NCBI RefSeq assembly: GCF_014635045.1
Contig: NZ_BMCF01000001.1
Location: forward strand, 124,001-188,000
Reading direction: 5' to 3'
Source: Staphylococcus nepalensis
GTDB lineage: Bacteria > Bacillota > Bacilli > Staphylococcales > Staphylococcaceae
Length of the DNA: 64,000 nt
The notes under the pieces: model-generated
The model's database searches: none
What the model was told of the DNA's origin: nothing
The model's input: only the letters and a program-made list of their open reading frames with translations
Made by a program: the position numbers and the translations under genes
In this document: piece by piece, positions 8,188 to 18,262 of the stretch
Layout of the letters: each line of letters begins with the position of its first letter
Numbering within the stretch: the stretch's first letter is position 1

Positions 8188-9359
8188 TATGCGTCACGTC
8201 CTTTCTTGTTTTTAAATCGGTTATATAAATAATACAGTAGTGTTACAATGACAACACCTATGGCTAAATTATTTGAAATTAAAATAAATACCATCGTTAA
8301 CAACACCATCAAGCCATGTACTAGCGGTGCTTTTTTTATAAAAGGTAGCGTGCGTCGATCAAAAGTATTTAATGAAATTGTAATCAGTACCGTAGCTAAT
8401 ACTGCCATGGGGATATGTCCAATAATTTCGCCGAAAACAAATAAACTTACCAATAAAAAGCTACCGGTAATCAAAGTAGACATCCTAGAATTTGCGCCCA
8501 TGGTTACATTAAATCGAGATTGTCCGACAAGTGCACTACCTCCATAACCGCCAAACAAACCAACTATAAAATTGGCGATACCTTGGCCTATGGTTTCTTT
8601 ATTTTTATCACTAGGCGTATCTGTAACTCCGTCCATAATACGTGCAGTTAATGTATTTTGGACGATAGCTACAACAGCCATCATTAAACCGTATAGCATG
8701 CTTATTAAAATAAAACTCATGTCGAATATTTCATGTGGAATCTCCGGCATTGGTATCTTACTATGTATTGGCGTTAAATCATATACATATTCGATATTGG
8801 GGTTTAGTAGCCAAGCAAATACGGTTAAAACAATAATGGCTATTAAAGGGGCAGGTATCAGCCTAATATATTGGTTACCCAACCAAATCATCATAAAAGA
8901 GATCAGCGCAACTATATAGGTTGCTAATGAAATACCTAAAATATGCTCTAATTGTGAAGTAAATATTAATATACCTAAGGCATTCATAAATCCTATAGTC
9001 ACACCCGTGGGTATAAAATTTAGCAACTTATTAATATGACACATACCACATATCATTTGAATCATTCCCATAAATAATGTTGCTAAAATAACTGCTTGCA
9101 TACCATGACTTGCTGCTAAAGGCGCCACTACTAAAGAAACACCGCTACTTGGAGCTGAAACCATTAATGTTCTATTACCAGTAATACTGATCACAAGCAT
9201 CATTAACCCAGTACTCAACATCCCAATAGTAGGATTTACGCCTGCTATAAAAGAAAATGCGATTGCGCCAGGAAGCAACGCCAGTCCAAGTAAAATGCCT
9301 GTCAGCATATTTTGAATGATATTACCTTTCCATTGGTCAATATATCCAATTTTAGTCAC
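8187..9359 (-). CDS. SulP-family transporter lacking a STAS domain
   Basis: A 390-residue membrane protein with about ten to eleven hydrophobic segments. It matches the SulP (SLC26) transport domain, including IGQGIANFIVGLFGGYGGSA followed by SRFNVTMGANSR, the signature loop of the family. Typical SulP proteins continue into a cytosolic STAS domain of about 110 residues; here the protein stops right after the last membrane segment (YLYNRFKNKKGRDA). The start is GTG at 9359, with GGGGGTG upstream. SulP members move sulfate, bicarbonate or dicarboxylates. The operon with an amidohydrolase argues for a carboxylate substrate, but this is not shown. Confidence 0.8.
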   Translation of the reverse strand: MTKIGYIDQWKGNIIQNMLTGILLGLALLPGAIAFSFIAGVNPTIGMLSTGLMMLVISITGNRTLMVSAPSSGVSLVVAPLAASHGMQAVILATLFMGMIQMICGMCHINKLLNFIPTGVTIGFMNALGILIFTSQLEHILGISLATYIVALISFMMIWLGNQYIRLIPAPLIAIIVLTVFAWLLNPNIEYVYDLTPIHSKIPMPEIPHEIFDMSFILISMLYGLMMAVVAIVQNTLTARIMDGVTDTPSDKNKETIGQGIANFIVGLFGGYGGSALVGQSRFNVTMGANSRMSTLITGSFLLVSLFVFGEIIGHIPMAVLATVLITISLNTFDRRTLPFIKKAPLVHGLMVLLTMVFILISNNLAIGVVIVTLLYYLYNRFKNKKGRDA

Positions 9360-9492
9360 GACTCAAGTCACCCCCAACCCCTTTAATGACTATAATATCA
9401 TAATTGTCAAAATATTTTTTCAATTTAATTTCTCAGAATCATTTGTTGCAAATAGTCAAAATAAGCACACAAAACTTAAATAAATTTAATAG

Positions 9493-9543
9493 AAAAAAGC
9501 GAGAGAAAAATCAAACTGCTTCATTTGATTTTATCTTCTCGCT
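9493..9543 (-). terminator. Terminator of the hutUI transcript
   Basis: On the minus strand AGCGAGAAG and the AAATCAAA / TTTGATTT arms form a long hairpin followed by CTTTTTTCT. It separates hutI from the SulP-type gene. Confidence 0.8.
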
Positions 9544-9569
9544 CTGCATCATTAACTCGCTTTTATTTT

Positions 9570-10802
9570 TTAAATTTTAATTTGATTATCAAAAAGTATT
9601 TCCCCATCCTTGATTACTTTTTCGGCATGATTGATACCATAATGGTAAGGAATATATTCATGATTAGGGGCATCCCAAATAACAATATTTGCTTTATCAC
9701 CTTTGTTTATTGTACCTGCCTCAACATCAATAGCTTTAGCTGCATTCACTGTCACTGCATTCCAAATTTCATTTGGAGATAATTTTAATTTTAACGCTGC
9801 AATTGACATGACCAACTGTAAATTATTTGTCACACAACTGCCTGGATTAAAGTCTGTAGCTATAGCAATGGCACCATTGTTATCTAACATACCTCTTGCA
9901 TCGGCATATGTTTCCTTACCTAAATAAAAAGTTGTCCCTGGTAGTAACACTGCCACCGTATCGCTATTTTTAAGTTTCGCTTTACCTTCCGCGCTAGAAG
10001 CAACTAAATGATCTGCGGAAATCGCATTTTCTTCAATTGCAAGTTCTAAACCACCTAAAGGGTCGATTTCATCAGCATGTATTTTAACATCAAAACCTTG
10101 TTTTTTAGCTGCTTCCATGTAAGTTTTAGACTCTTCTACAGTAAACACTCCGGTTTCGCAAAATATATCTGCAAAATCTGCATATGCTTTAACTTCTGGT
10201 AATAAATCTATCATTTCTTGTAAAAAGGCTTGGTTAGATTTAGCGTCTTTTGGCACCGCATGGGGGCCAAGAAATGTATGTTTCATATCTAAATTATATT
10301 TTTCTGCTAATCGATTGGACACACGTAATTGTTTCAATTCATTTTCTTTATCTAAACCATAACCACTTTTACTTTCTACAGCTAAGACGCCATGTTGTAT
10401 CATAGTTAGTAAATTTTTTTCAGCTTTTTCAAAAAGTTCATCTTCCGTTGCTTTGCGTGTTGCTTCTACGGTAGAAAGTATGCCGCCGCCTTGTTCAAGA
10501 ATCTCTAAATAAGAAACCCCTTGACGCTTCAGTGACATTTCATGTTCCCTAGAACCACCATGTACAAGATGTGTGTGCGCTTCTACTAGTGCAGGTGAAA
10601 CCACTTTTCCAGTGGCGTCAATTGTGTCAGTCGCTTGATATGCTTCAGTATGTTCGCCTGAGTAAATGACTTTGCCATCTTTAATCACCACTGTGCCATT
10701 TTCAATGATTTTCAAGTCGTTTAATTCTTTACCTTTTAAAGGTCTTTCTGTAGATTTCGGCAAAATTAATTGTTTAATATTTTGAATGATTAAGTCGTTC
10801 AT
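9570..10802 (-). CDS. hutI: Imidazolonepropionase
   Basis: A 410-residue metal-dependent amidohydrolase that opens the ring of imidazolonepropionate to formiminoglutamate, the third step of histidine breakdown. The metal site [13 protein letters not shown] is near residue 77. A second histidine motif, [12 protein letters not shown], is near residue 240, and the catalytic/metal aspartate lies in ATDFNPGS. Length and sequence are normal for HutI. The ATG overlaps the stop of hutU by four bases (ATGA), so the two are one operon with coupled translation. Transcription stops at 9493-9543. Confidence 0.95.
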   Translation of the reverse strand: MNDLIIQNIKQLILPKSTERPLKGKELNDLKIIENGTVVIKDGKVIYSGEHTEAYQATDTIDATGKVVSPALVEAHTHLVHGGSREHEMSLKRQGVSYLEILEQGGGILSTVEATRKATEDELFEKAEKNLLTMIQHGVLAVESKSGYGLDKENELKQLRVSNRLAEKYNLDMKHTFLGPHAVPKDAKSNQAFLQEMIDLLPEVKAYADFADIFCETGVFTVEESKTYMEAAKKQGFDVKIHADEIDPLGGLELAIEENAISADHLVASSAEGKAKLKNSDTVAVLLPGTTFYLGKETYADARGMLDNNGAIAIATDFNPGSCVTNNLQLVMSIAALKLKLSPNEIWNAVTVNAAKAIDVEAGTINKGDKANIVIWDAPNHEYIPYHYGINHAEKVIKDGEILFDNQIKI

Positions 10803-12463
10803 TTTATATCTCCTTTACCCGTAATCATTGGAATGTGAATCCCTTTTTCTTTAGCTACTTCAATAGCTGATTCATAACCAGCATCTGCATGCCTTACTAC
10901 TCCCATACCCGGATCTGTAGTCAATACACGACCTAAACGTTTGTCCGCGCGTTCTGAACCATCAGCGACAACAACCATACCAGCGTGTAATGAATAGCCC
11001 ATGCCTACGCCGCCACCATGATGGAAGGATATCCAAGAACCACCTGCTGCAGTATTAATTAATGCGTTTAATATAGCCCAATCGCCAACAGCATCTGAAC
11101 CGTCTTGCATACCTTCTGTTTCACGATTTGGACTTGCTACTGAACCGGAGTCCAAATGGTCACGGCCAATAACAATCGGCGCAGAAATTTCACCTTCACG
11201 TACAAGTCGATTTAATGCTAATCCCATTTTTGCACGTTCACCATAACCTAACCACGCAATACGAGATGGTAGTCCTTGGAATGCAATTTTTTCTTGCGCC
11301 AAATTTAACCAACGGATGAGTTTTTCATTTTCTGGGAATAATCTTCGCATTTCTTCATCGGCACGTTCAATATCTTTAGGATCGCCACTTAACGCTGCAA
11401 ATCTAAATGGCCCTTTACCTTCACAGAATAAAGGTCTAATATAAGCAGGCACAAAACCTGGAAAATCAAAAGCATTTTCTAAACCATTATTAAAGGCAAC
11501 TTGTCTAATATTATTACCATAGTCAAATGCCACTGCACCCCGTTTTTGGAATTCAAGCATCAGTGCTACATGTTTATGCATAGATGCTTGTGATGCTTTC
11601 ACATATTCTTTCGGATTTTTATTTCTTAATGCACTAGCTTCTTCCAACGTATAACCTTGAGGGATGTAACCATTTAAAGGATCATGTGCGCTTGTTTGGT
11701 CTGTAATAATATCTATCTTAAATCCTCTGTCTAAAATGGCTTGATGCACCTCTACTGCATTGCCAACTAATCCAATGGATAAAGGCTTGCCTTGTTTACG
11801 AGCATCTTCAGCTAAATTTAATGCCTCGTCTAAATTTTTAGTTTTTACATCGCAGTACCGAGTATCAATACGTTTATCAATACGTGTTTCATCTACATCG
11901 ACACCGATAACAACACCGCCATTCATTGTAACTGCCAATGGTTGGGCGCCACCCATGCCTCCGAGACCAGCTGTTAACGTTATTGTGCCATTTAATTTAC
12001 CACTGTAGTGTTGGTTTGCTAGTTCACCAAAGGTTTCATACGTGCCCTGTACGATACCTTGCGAACCTATGTAAATCCAACTACCTGCAGTCATTTGACC
12101 ATACATCATTAATCCTTTTTTATCTAATTCATTAAAATGATCCCAATTAGCCCATTCAGGCACAAGCACAGAATTGGAAAGTAGTACGCGTGGCGCTTCT
12201 TCATGTGTCTTAAATACAGCTACCGGTTTACCAGATTGTACTAACATTGTTTCATCCGCTTCTAATGAACGTAATGTTTCTTCAATCGCTTCGAATGCTT
12301 TCCAGTTACGTGCCGCTTTGCCAATGCCACCATATACCACTAGATCTTCAGGTTTTTCTGCAACTTCTGGATCTAAATTGTTATATAACATGCGTAATAC
12401 AGCCTCTTGTTCCCAACCTTTACATTCAATCTCTAAACCTTTTTTTGCTTTAATTTTTCTCAT
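10799..12463 (-). CDS. hutU: Urocanate hydratase
   Basis: A 554-residue urocanase that uses tightly bound NAD+ to hydrate urocanate to imidazolonepropionate. The family is well conserved here: the NAD-binding region ([20 protein letters not shown], about residues 167-186), [13 protein letters not shown], and the cysteine-containing FCEGKGPFR segment are intact. AAGGAG precedes the ATG at 12463. hutI follows with a four-base overlap. The gap to the upstream YjiH-type gene is 47 bases with no terminator, so that gene, hutU and hutI may be one transcript. Confidence 0.96.
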   Translation of the reverse strand: MRKIKAKKGLEIECKGWEQEAVLRMLYNNLDPEVAEKPEDLVVYGGIGKAARNWKAFEAIEETLRSLEADETMLVQSGKPVAVFKTHEEAPRVLLSNSVLVPEWANWDHFNELDKKGLMMYGQMTAGSWIYIGSQGIVQGTYETFGELANQHYSGKLNGTITLTAGLGGMGGAQPLAVTMNGGVVIGVDVDETRIDKRIDTRYCDVKTKNLDEALNLAEDARKQGKPLSIGLVGNAVEVHQAILDRGFKIDIITDQTSAHDPLNGYIPQGYTLEEASALRNKNPKEYVKASQASMHKHVALMLEFQKRGAVAFDYGNNIRQVAFNNGLENAFDFPGFVPAYIRPLFCEGKGPFRFAALSGDPKDIERADEEMRRLFPENEKLIRWLNLAQEKIAFQGLPSRIAWLGYGERAKMGLALNRLVREGEISAPIVIGRDHLDSGSVASPNRETEGMQDGSDAVGDWAILNALINTAAGGSWISFHHGGGVGMGYSLHAGMVVVADGSERADKRLGRVLTTDPGMGVVRHADAGYESAIEVAKEKGIHIPMITGKGDIK

Positions 12464-12510
12464 GAAAAATCACTCCTTCGTCTACTATAATTCAACCTTT
12501 GTTTTAATAT

Positions 12511-13803
12511 TTAAAAAATCCACAATGCAAACGGAATCGTAATTAACAGTGTAAACACGACTCTTTCGAACCAAATAAGTACGAGTTTCCATACCGAAAT
12601 TTTAATTTCAGTAGATAGAATCACGGGCACAACACTGGAGAAAAAGATGATTGCTGAAACACTCATCACTGCAACTGTAAACCTTGTTGCTAAATCTGCA
12701 GATTGTGCAATGGCAGCAGGTAATAACATCTCAACTATCGAAATCGTAGAAGCTTGAGCCAATACTGAAATGTTCTCTACTGGAAATATACTTATAAAAG
12801 GATAAAAGATGTATGAAATATACTCGATAACAGGGGTATATTCTGTAATAATTAATCCTAAAAAACCAATAGACATAATAGATGGTAAAATAGCTATCGT
12901 CATTATGACCCCATCACGTAAATTCTCAATAACATTTTCTATTAGTGTCTTAGATTGTTTTACAGCTAATTTTGCTTCTAACCAAGATTCTTTTAACAAT
13001 GGCATATCTCTACGAATTTCTTTTTTATAAGATTGGTTTTCGTACGTTGTCTTTTTTTCAAATCTTATAGGCGGGAGTTGTACAGTAATGGCAGTAACAA
13101 TAAATGTCACTACTAATGTAAACCAAAAATATAAATTCCAATGCTGAATGATGCCTAATGTGTTAGCTACGATAATCATAAATGTAGCTGATACTGTTGA
13201 AAAACCTGTCGCTACGACGACTGCTTCCTTATGCGTGTAGCCACCACTTTTGTAGACTTTGTTTGTAATGAGTAAACCAATAGAATAACTACCAACAAAC
13301 GAAGCGACCGCGTCGACCGCTGATTTACCAGGTGTCTTAAATATAGGTCTCATAATTGGGCGACAAATTACGCCGATAAATTCTAACAAACCAAAACCTA
13401 CTAAAAATGATAAAAATATTGCTCCTATAGGAATTAATACACTTAATGGTATTGCCAACTTCTCGTATAAAAACGGGCCAATATTATCTTTTAATACAAA
13501 TGCTGGTCCGACATTGAATACAACCATGAAAGCAATAAATATTCCTATAACTTTAAAAAAACTAAATATCATACTTGTTTTCGATTCATTCCAACGTTGA
13601 TTGATAAACGGATGAATTGCGCCAATGATGATTAAAACCAATACATAATATGGAAGTACTGGTTTAACCAATAGTGTTATCCACTGCACAATATGATCAA
13701 TCATTATGGTAGATTGTCCATAAATCGATATTGGAACAAAGAAAAAAATAACGCCAATCAAGCTATAAATAAAAAATCTCCACATGTACTTCACGCCCTT
13801 CAC
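12511..13803 (-). CDS. YjiH-family nucleoside-recognition (Gate) membrane protein
   Basis: A 430-residue membrane protein with about ten hydrophobic segments and the Gate / nucleoside-recognition domain seen in YjiH proteins. Recognisable blocks are FVGSYSIGLLITNKVYKSGGYTHKEA and ATGFSTVSATFMIIVANT. The start at 13803 has GAGGGAG ten bases upstream. It is the first gene of the leftward hut operon and is divergent from the LysR regulator. A role in uptake of histidine or urocanate is therefore plausible. The family function is not established, and this inference rests on position only. Confidence 0.7.
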   Translation of the reverse strand: MKGVKYMWRFFIYSLIGVIFFFVPISIYGQSTIMIDHIVQWITLLVKPVLPYYVLVLIIIGAIHPFINQRWNESKTSMIFSFFKVIGIFIAFMVVFNVGPAFVLKDNIGPFLYEKLAIPLSVLIPIGAIFLSFLVGFGLLEFIGVICRPIMRPIFKTPGKSAVDAVASFVGSYSIGLLITNKVYKSGGYTHKEAVVVATGFSTVSATFMIIVANTLGIIQHWNLYFWFTLVVTFIVTAITVQLPPIRFEKKTTYENQSYKKEIRRDMPLLKESWLEAKLAVKQSKTLIENVIENLRDGVIMTIAILPSIMSIGFLGLIITEYTPVIEYISYIFYPFISIFPVENISVLAQASTISIVEMLLPAAIAQSADLATRFTVAVMSVSAIIFFSSVVPVILSTEIKISVWKLVLIWFERVVFTLLITIPFALWIF

Positions 13804-13882
13804 ATGAAAGTACGACTCCCTCTATATTTAAAAGTATAATATGTTATTATATAGACTACCAATATCAATAAACTAATTATTA

Positions 13883-13897
13883 ATAGCTTAAAGCTAT
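13883..13897. promoter_or_regulatory. Candidate LysR operator in the hut divergent region
   Basis: ATAGCTTAAAGCTAT is a perfect palindrome with 7-base arms around one base, in the 127-base gap between the divergent YjiH-type and lysR genes. The ATA-N9-TAT layout fits LysR-type sites. No binding data are available. Confidence 0.5.
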
Positions 13898-13930
13898 AAA
13901 TAAGCATATATCTAGGGGAGTGATGTTATT

Positions 13931-14806
13931 TTGAAAATAATTCAATTGGAATATTTTATCGCCGTCGTAAAATATAATAGTTTTACAAAGGCCGCTGATT
14001 TCTTACATATCAGTCAGCCATCTCTAACAAATACAATTAAAAAAATTGAAGCTGATTTAGGTTATGATTTATTTTTAAGAACTACAAAAGATATAAAAAT
14101 CACAGAAAAAGGTATTCATTTCTATAATTATGCTGTCCAACTTGTACAAAATTATCACCAAACGCTTGAAAAAATGTATGACTTAAATATGGGTCATGCA
14201 CCTAAAATAAAATTATCAATTCTAGAATCTTCAAATCAATGGGTTTCACAAGTGGTTGCAATGCATCAAAAACAGTACCAAGATCAAACGTACCTTGCTT
14301 CAGAAGTACACGATCAGAGTACCATATTAGAGCGATTATTAAATTTTGAAAATCATCTCGGACTAACAAATGAACAAATTGTGCATGATGATATCCATTC
14401 TATTCCTTTATACGAAGAATCTTATGTATTAATCACGCCTAAAGATACATTTCCTAATCGCAACAAAGTTTCGATTAAGTCTTTACCCCTTATCTTACCA
14501 ACAAAAGGTTCCCAAGTACGTAAACATCTTGATGATTATTTTAATCGCTTAAATATTCATCCTAATATCATCATAGAGGCTGACCGGTTTGAAGCTTCAA
14601 CTAATTTTGTACATCGAGGGTTAGGTTATGCAATTATCCCTCGCGTCTATTATCAATCTTTCAATGCTAGAGACTTAGACGCCATAGAAATCAAACCTAC
14701 CCTTAGTCGCTCTATTTACATTAATTACTTAAAAAAAAGAAAGCACCCTGAACGTGTGCTTTCTTTTATAGACTTATGCATTTATTATTGGAATATTAAA
14801 GAATAA
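13931..14806 (+). CDS. LysR-family regulator of the hut genes
   Basis: A 291-residue LysR-type regulator. The N-terminal winged helix-turn-helix spans residues 1-60 (YFIAVVKYNSFTKAADFLHI, SQPSLTNTIKKIE), and the effector-binding domain covers about 90-290. The start is TTG at 13931, with AGGGGAG ten bases upstream; the nearby ATG at 13922 runs straight into a stop. It lies between the two arms of the hut cluster, and an inducer such as urocanate would fit, though this is inferred. Its last 11 bases overlap the end of the convergent hutG gene, with no terminator between them. Confidence 0.85.
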   Translation: MKIIQLEYFIAVVKYNSFTKAADFLHISQPSLTNTIKKIEADLGYDLFLRTTKDIKITEKGIHFYNYAVQLVQNYHQTLEKMYDLNMGHAPKIKLSILESSNQWVSQVVAMHQKQYQDQTYLASEVHDQSTILERLLNFENHLGLTNEQIVHDDIHSIPLYEESYVLITPKDTFPNRNKVSIKSLPLILPTKGSQVRKHLDDYFNRLNIHPNIIIEADRFEASTNFVHRGLGYAIIPRVYYQSFNARDLDAIEIKPTLSRSIYINYLKKRKHPERVLSFIDLCIYYWNIKE

Positions 14807-15725
14807 AATGATGTAAAAAATTAGCTGATAGTTTGGCAGTGCGGTTATCGACATCATATTTAGGATTTGTTTCAGCAATACTAATTGTTGAAACTTTTTC
14901 ATTTGGTATAATACGCTTGGCTAACTCAAGCACGATATGTGGAAATAACCCTAAGACACCATTTGCGCTGACACCAGGTGCAAATGCGCTATCTATGACA
15001 TCCATACATATTGTAAACATGATGACATCATGATCATGTATAAAACGTTCTACCTTGTCTTTTATAGGAGGAGAAATTTGATGCAGTAATTCGTCGGCAT
15101 ACACAAAGCCGATGTCTTTTTCTTCTGCATAATCAAATAATCCTTGTGTGTTACCACTTTGTTGAATACCTAAAACCAAATAATCTGCCTTTTGATCCTG
15201 TTCTAAAATTTGTCTGAAACTTGTACCAGAAGTTGACTGTGGCTCTAACCTTGTATCAAAATGAGCATCAATATTAATAACACCTAAAGATGCTTCTGAG
15301 TGCGCCTCCCTTACACCTAGGTATTGCGCATAAGCAATATCGTGCCCACCTCCTAATAGGAAAGTTTGCTTGTGTCTCTGAATTGAAGTTGCCACATATT
15401 GTGCAAATTCTTTTTGGGTTTCTTCTAAAGTATCATGATCGTGCTCAACATTACCATAATCGTAGACATTGCTCTTTCTCAAGTCGGGTAAATTGGCCAA
15501 AATTTTTTTTATCGCATCAGGACCTTCTTTTGCGCCTAACCTTCCTTTGTTCAATTCAACACCTTTATCAACTGCATAACCTAATAAACCTATCCCTTGA
15601 CGAGATTCATTGAAATGGTCATTGATATTACGAAAGTTCACTGTTTGAAAGTATCTAAACTGAGATTCATCTGTTTCACTGTCCACTCTTCCTGTCCATA
15701 GTTCAGGTTGTGCTAACTTATACAT
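14796..15725 (-). CDS. hutG: Formimidoylglutamase
   Basis: A 309-residue member of the arginase/ureohydrolase family that splits N-formimidoyl-L-glutamate into glutamate and formamide, the last step of this hut route. The manganese ligands appear in GGGHDIAYAQ, NIDAHFDTR and ICMDVIDSAFAPG, the three family motifs. GGAGGAG precedes the ATG. It is transcribed on its own, leftward, towards lysR. A strong cre site lies 37 bases upstream of the start, so glucose repression is likely. hutH, which makes urocanate, is absent from the window. Confidence 0.93.
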   Translation of the reverse strand: MYKLAQPELWTGRVDSETDESQFRYFQTVNFRNINDHFNESRQGIGLLGYAVDKGVELNKGRLGAKEGPDAIKKILANLPDLRKSNVYDYGNVEHDHDTLEETQKEFAQYVATSIQRHKQTFLLGGGHDIAYAQYLGVREAHSEASLGVINIDAHFDTRLEPQSTSGTSFRQILEQDQKADYLVLGIQQSGNTQGLFDYAEEKDIGFVYADELLHQISPPIKDKVERFIHDHDVIMFTICMDVIDSAFAPGVSANGVLGLFPHIVLELAKRIIPNEKVSTISIAETNPKYDVDNRTAKLSANFLHHFIL

Positions 15726-15761
15726 AGTTCTCCTCCTTTTAAAACTATATCCACACTTAAA

Positions 15762-15775
15762 AGTATACGCTTACA
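15762..15775. promoter_or_regulatory. cre site upstream of hutG
   Basis: On the minus strand TGTAAGCGTATACT matches the cre consensus at every constrained position. It sits in the promoter region of hutG. Confidence 0.75.
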
Positions 15776-15979
15776 TTTATCTCAATTCAATTTATCCTTT
15801 TATTTACCCAAAAATAACGATATTAATTTTGAAAATAGCTTTTAATATTTCATTTAGATGTTTGTTTTAGCATTACTATTACATTTCAATGATAAATATC
15901 TAAATTTAATTTATTTCTGAAAGATAAGTATGTATAATTGGTGATAAATGATTTTCTGAACCCTAATGGAGGTTACATA

Positions 15980-17299
15980 ATGAATAAACAACGTATATCA
16001 GGTTTTCAATGGGCCATAATGATTTTTATTTTCTTTATTATCGCTTATGCAGCTCCTATTATACTAAAAGATTTACAAGGTACAATATCACTAAAAACAT
16101 TTGTGTTTGATTTAAGTTCTACAGCGCCATTTATCGCTGCGCTTGTTTGTATCATCGTTTTTAGCAAACGTAAAACGCAACTAGGAGGCTTGAAGCTTAC
16201 TATAAATTTAAAAGTGATTGAGCGATTTATTTTAGCGCTTATTTTACCACTAGCAATATTTCTCCTAGCAATGGTAAGTTTTAATGTTTTTGCTGATAGT
16301 TTCGTTTTATTACAGACAGAAGATTTATCTGTATCCATAACGTCGATTATCATAGGACAACTTGTTATGGCGTTCTTAATAGAATTTGGTTTCCGTTCTT
16401 ATTTACAAAACATTGTAGAAACAAAGATGAATACATTCTTTGCCTCAATTATCGTAGGTATCATGTATTCGATTTGGAATATTAATGTCGCTTTTAGTTT
16501 TGAGTACACATTATACGGCTTGTTATATACATTCGCTTTCTCTATGATTATTGGAGAATTAATCCGCGCTACTAAAGGTCGTACGATATATATTGCAACT
16601 ATATTCCATGCTGCAATGTCATTCGGTCTTGTTTTCTTATTTAATGAAGAATTAGGTAGTGTATTCGCAATGAAAGTTATTGCATTATCTACTTCAGCAG
16701 TTGCGATCGTCTATATTTTATTAAGTATCATTATTCGTACTATCCTTTATTTCTTTACAAAACGAAATTTAGACGAAGTTGATACTAATAATTACCTAGA
16801 TCATGTAAATGAGTATTCAGAAAATGAGAACCAACAGTTCAATAAAGATGATGAAACAATTGAGCATGTATCTAGTGAAAATCAAATCACATCAGATGAT
16901 GAGACCGCAACTAAAAATAACAGTGTTAATACCGACGCAACATCCACTGATAAAACAGATTTAAAGGATACTGAGTCAGAAAGTGCGTCTGAACAAACCG
17001 TTACGAACAACACATATGATAATCAACAAGAAACAAATCACGATGCTAGTCGCAACAATATTATAAGTCAGCATACACCTAAATCAACAAATCAAAATCA
17101 TCAACAAAGTCAAGATGATATTGAAACTCACGCAAATAGTGCTGTTGAAAACTCTACTGAGAAAGCACATCCTGAGGAAGCATCAGAACCAACAACAGAC
17201 AATATGGGTGATAGCTACGCAACGCATCAAAATACACAATATAATGATAAAAAACCATCACGGTCACCTTTCAAACATAAAAATGACCACCGTCGCTAA
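15980..17299 (+). CDS. spdC: CPBP (Abi)-domain membrane protein SpdC/LyrA
   Basis: A 439-residue protein with about eight membrane segments (residues 8-260) and a hydrophilic, low-complexity tail rich in Asn, Ser, Thr, Glu and Gln (about 265-439). The membrane part is a CPBP-protease domain, but its motifs are eroded. EExxxR reads IEFGFR (134-139), the FxxxH motif has Asn167 instead of His, and only His210 of the last motif remains. In S. aureus the protein at this place, between hutG and rpiA, is SpdC/LyrA, which affects lysostaphin sensitivity, partners the glucosaminidase SagB and interacts with WalK. I chose the start at 15980, with TGGAGG seven bases upstream. Confidence 0.85.
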   Translation: MNKQRISGFQWAIMIFIFFIIAYAAPIILKDLQGTISLKTFVFDLSSTAPFIAALVCIIVFSKRKTQLGGLKLTINLKVIERFILALILPLAIFLLAMVSFNVFADSFVLLQTEDLSVSITSIIIGQLVMAFLIEFGFRSYLQNIVETKMNTFFASIIVGIMYSIWNINVAFSFEYTLYGLLYTFAFSMIIGELIRATKGRTIYIATIFHAAMSFGLVFLFNEELGSVFAMKVIALSTSAVAIVYILLSIIIRTILYFFTKRNLDEVDTNNYLDHVNEYSENENQQFNKDDETIEHVSSENQITSDDETATKNNSVNTDATSTDKTDLKDTESESASEQTVTNNTYDNQQETNHDASRNNIISQHTPKSTNQNHQQSQDDIETHANSAVENSTEKAHPEEASEPTTDNMGDSYATHQNTQYNDKKPSRSPFKHKNDHRR

Positions 17300-17310
17300 C
17301 TAAAAATAAA

Positions 17311-17398
17311 AAAAGCAGGTTACTCTAACTATGATTTAAGATAAAATGTTGTATTTACATCACTATCCAAATATTTCAGTTAGATAACCTGCTTTTGT
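17311..17398. terminator. Bidirectional terminator with long loop
   Basis: AAAAGCAGGTTACTCTAACT pairs with AGTTAGATAACCTGCTTTT, apart from one bulge, around a loop of about 46 bases. It serves the convergent spdC and rpiA genes. Confidence 0.8.
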
Positions 17399-17404
17399 TA
17401 TATT

Positions 17405-18103
17405 TTATAATACGTCGTTTGATTTATTTAAAATTCTAACGCCATTTTGAGTTCCTATAATAACTTGATCCGTTACATCAATAAAATATCCTGTTTCTAA
17501 AACGCCTACCAAGTGAATTAAAAATTCATGCATTTCATAAGGATCAATCCCTGAATGTAACGCTACGTCAAGAATATAATTGCCGTTATCAGTAATAAAC
17601 GGCACGTCATCGACCATCCGACGTTTCACTTTTAGATTGTCATATGCTGCGATTTTTTTAGAAACTAATAACCAATTAAATTTATCCACTTCGACAGGCA
17701 ATTTAAATGTTTGACCCAAATAATCAACACATTTAGATTCGTCTATTAAAACAATAAATGTTTCAGCCATAGCGTCAATCACTTTTTCTCTAAATAGTGC
17801 ACCGCCACCGCCTTTGATTAAATTCAAATGGTTATCTACTTCGTCTGCGCCGTCTATTGCGATGTCTATTTTGCTCACGTCATTAACGTCAACCACTCGA
17901 ACACCTAATTCTTTAGCGATATATGCTGTTTTATTAGAGGTGCACACACCCGTAATCTCAATCTGTTCATGGTTCATTTTCTCAGCTAGTTTTGGGACAA
18001 GCAACTCTATCGTTGAACCAGAGCCAATTCCGACAACCATACCATCTTCGATTTGGTTTAACGCGTCATTAAATGTACTAATTTTCAACTGTTTCGTATC
18101 CAT
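17405..18103 (-). CDS. rpiA: Ribose-5-phosphate isomerase A
   Basis: A 232-residue cytosolic enzyme that interconverts ribose 5-phosphate and ribulose 5-phosphate in the pentose phosphate pathway. The family motifs are intact: GIGSGSTIELL near residue 25, AIDGADEVD near 82 and LIKGGGGALFREK near 94. Length is normal and GGGGACGC lies just before the ATG at 18103. It is a single gene with its own terminator, shared with spdC. Confidence 0.95.
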   Translation of the reverse strand: MDTKQLKISTFNDALNQIEDGMVVGIGSGSTIELLVPKLAEKMNHEQIEITGVCTSNKTAYIAKELGVRVVDVNDVSKIDIAIDGADEVDNHLNLIKGGGGALFREKVIDAMAETFIVLIDESKCVDYLGQTFKLPVEVDKFNWLLVSKKIAAYDNLKVKRRMVDDVPFITDNGNYILDVALHSGIDPYEMHEFLIHLVGVLETGYFIDVTDQVIIGTQNGVRILNKSNDVL

Positions 18104-18262
18104 AATGCGTCCCCTTTACATAACGTTCTTTTACCTATATTGTACATGAGATTGAAAAAAATAAATAGTTAAAAAAACAAGTACAAATTTAAATATATAT
18201 ATTCTTGCATATTCAAATAAGTGTTTTACAATAATTATAACTAATCATCAAGGGGGATTGTC

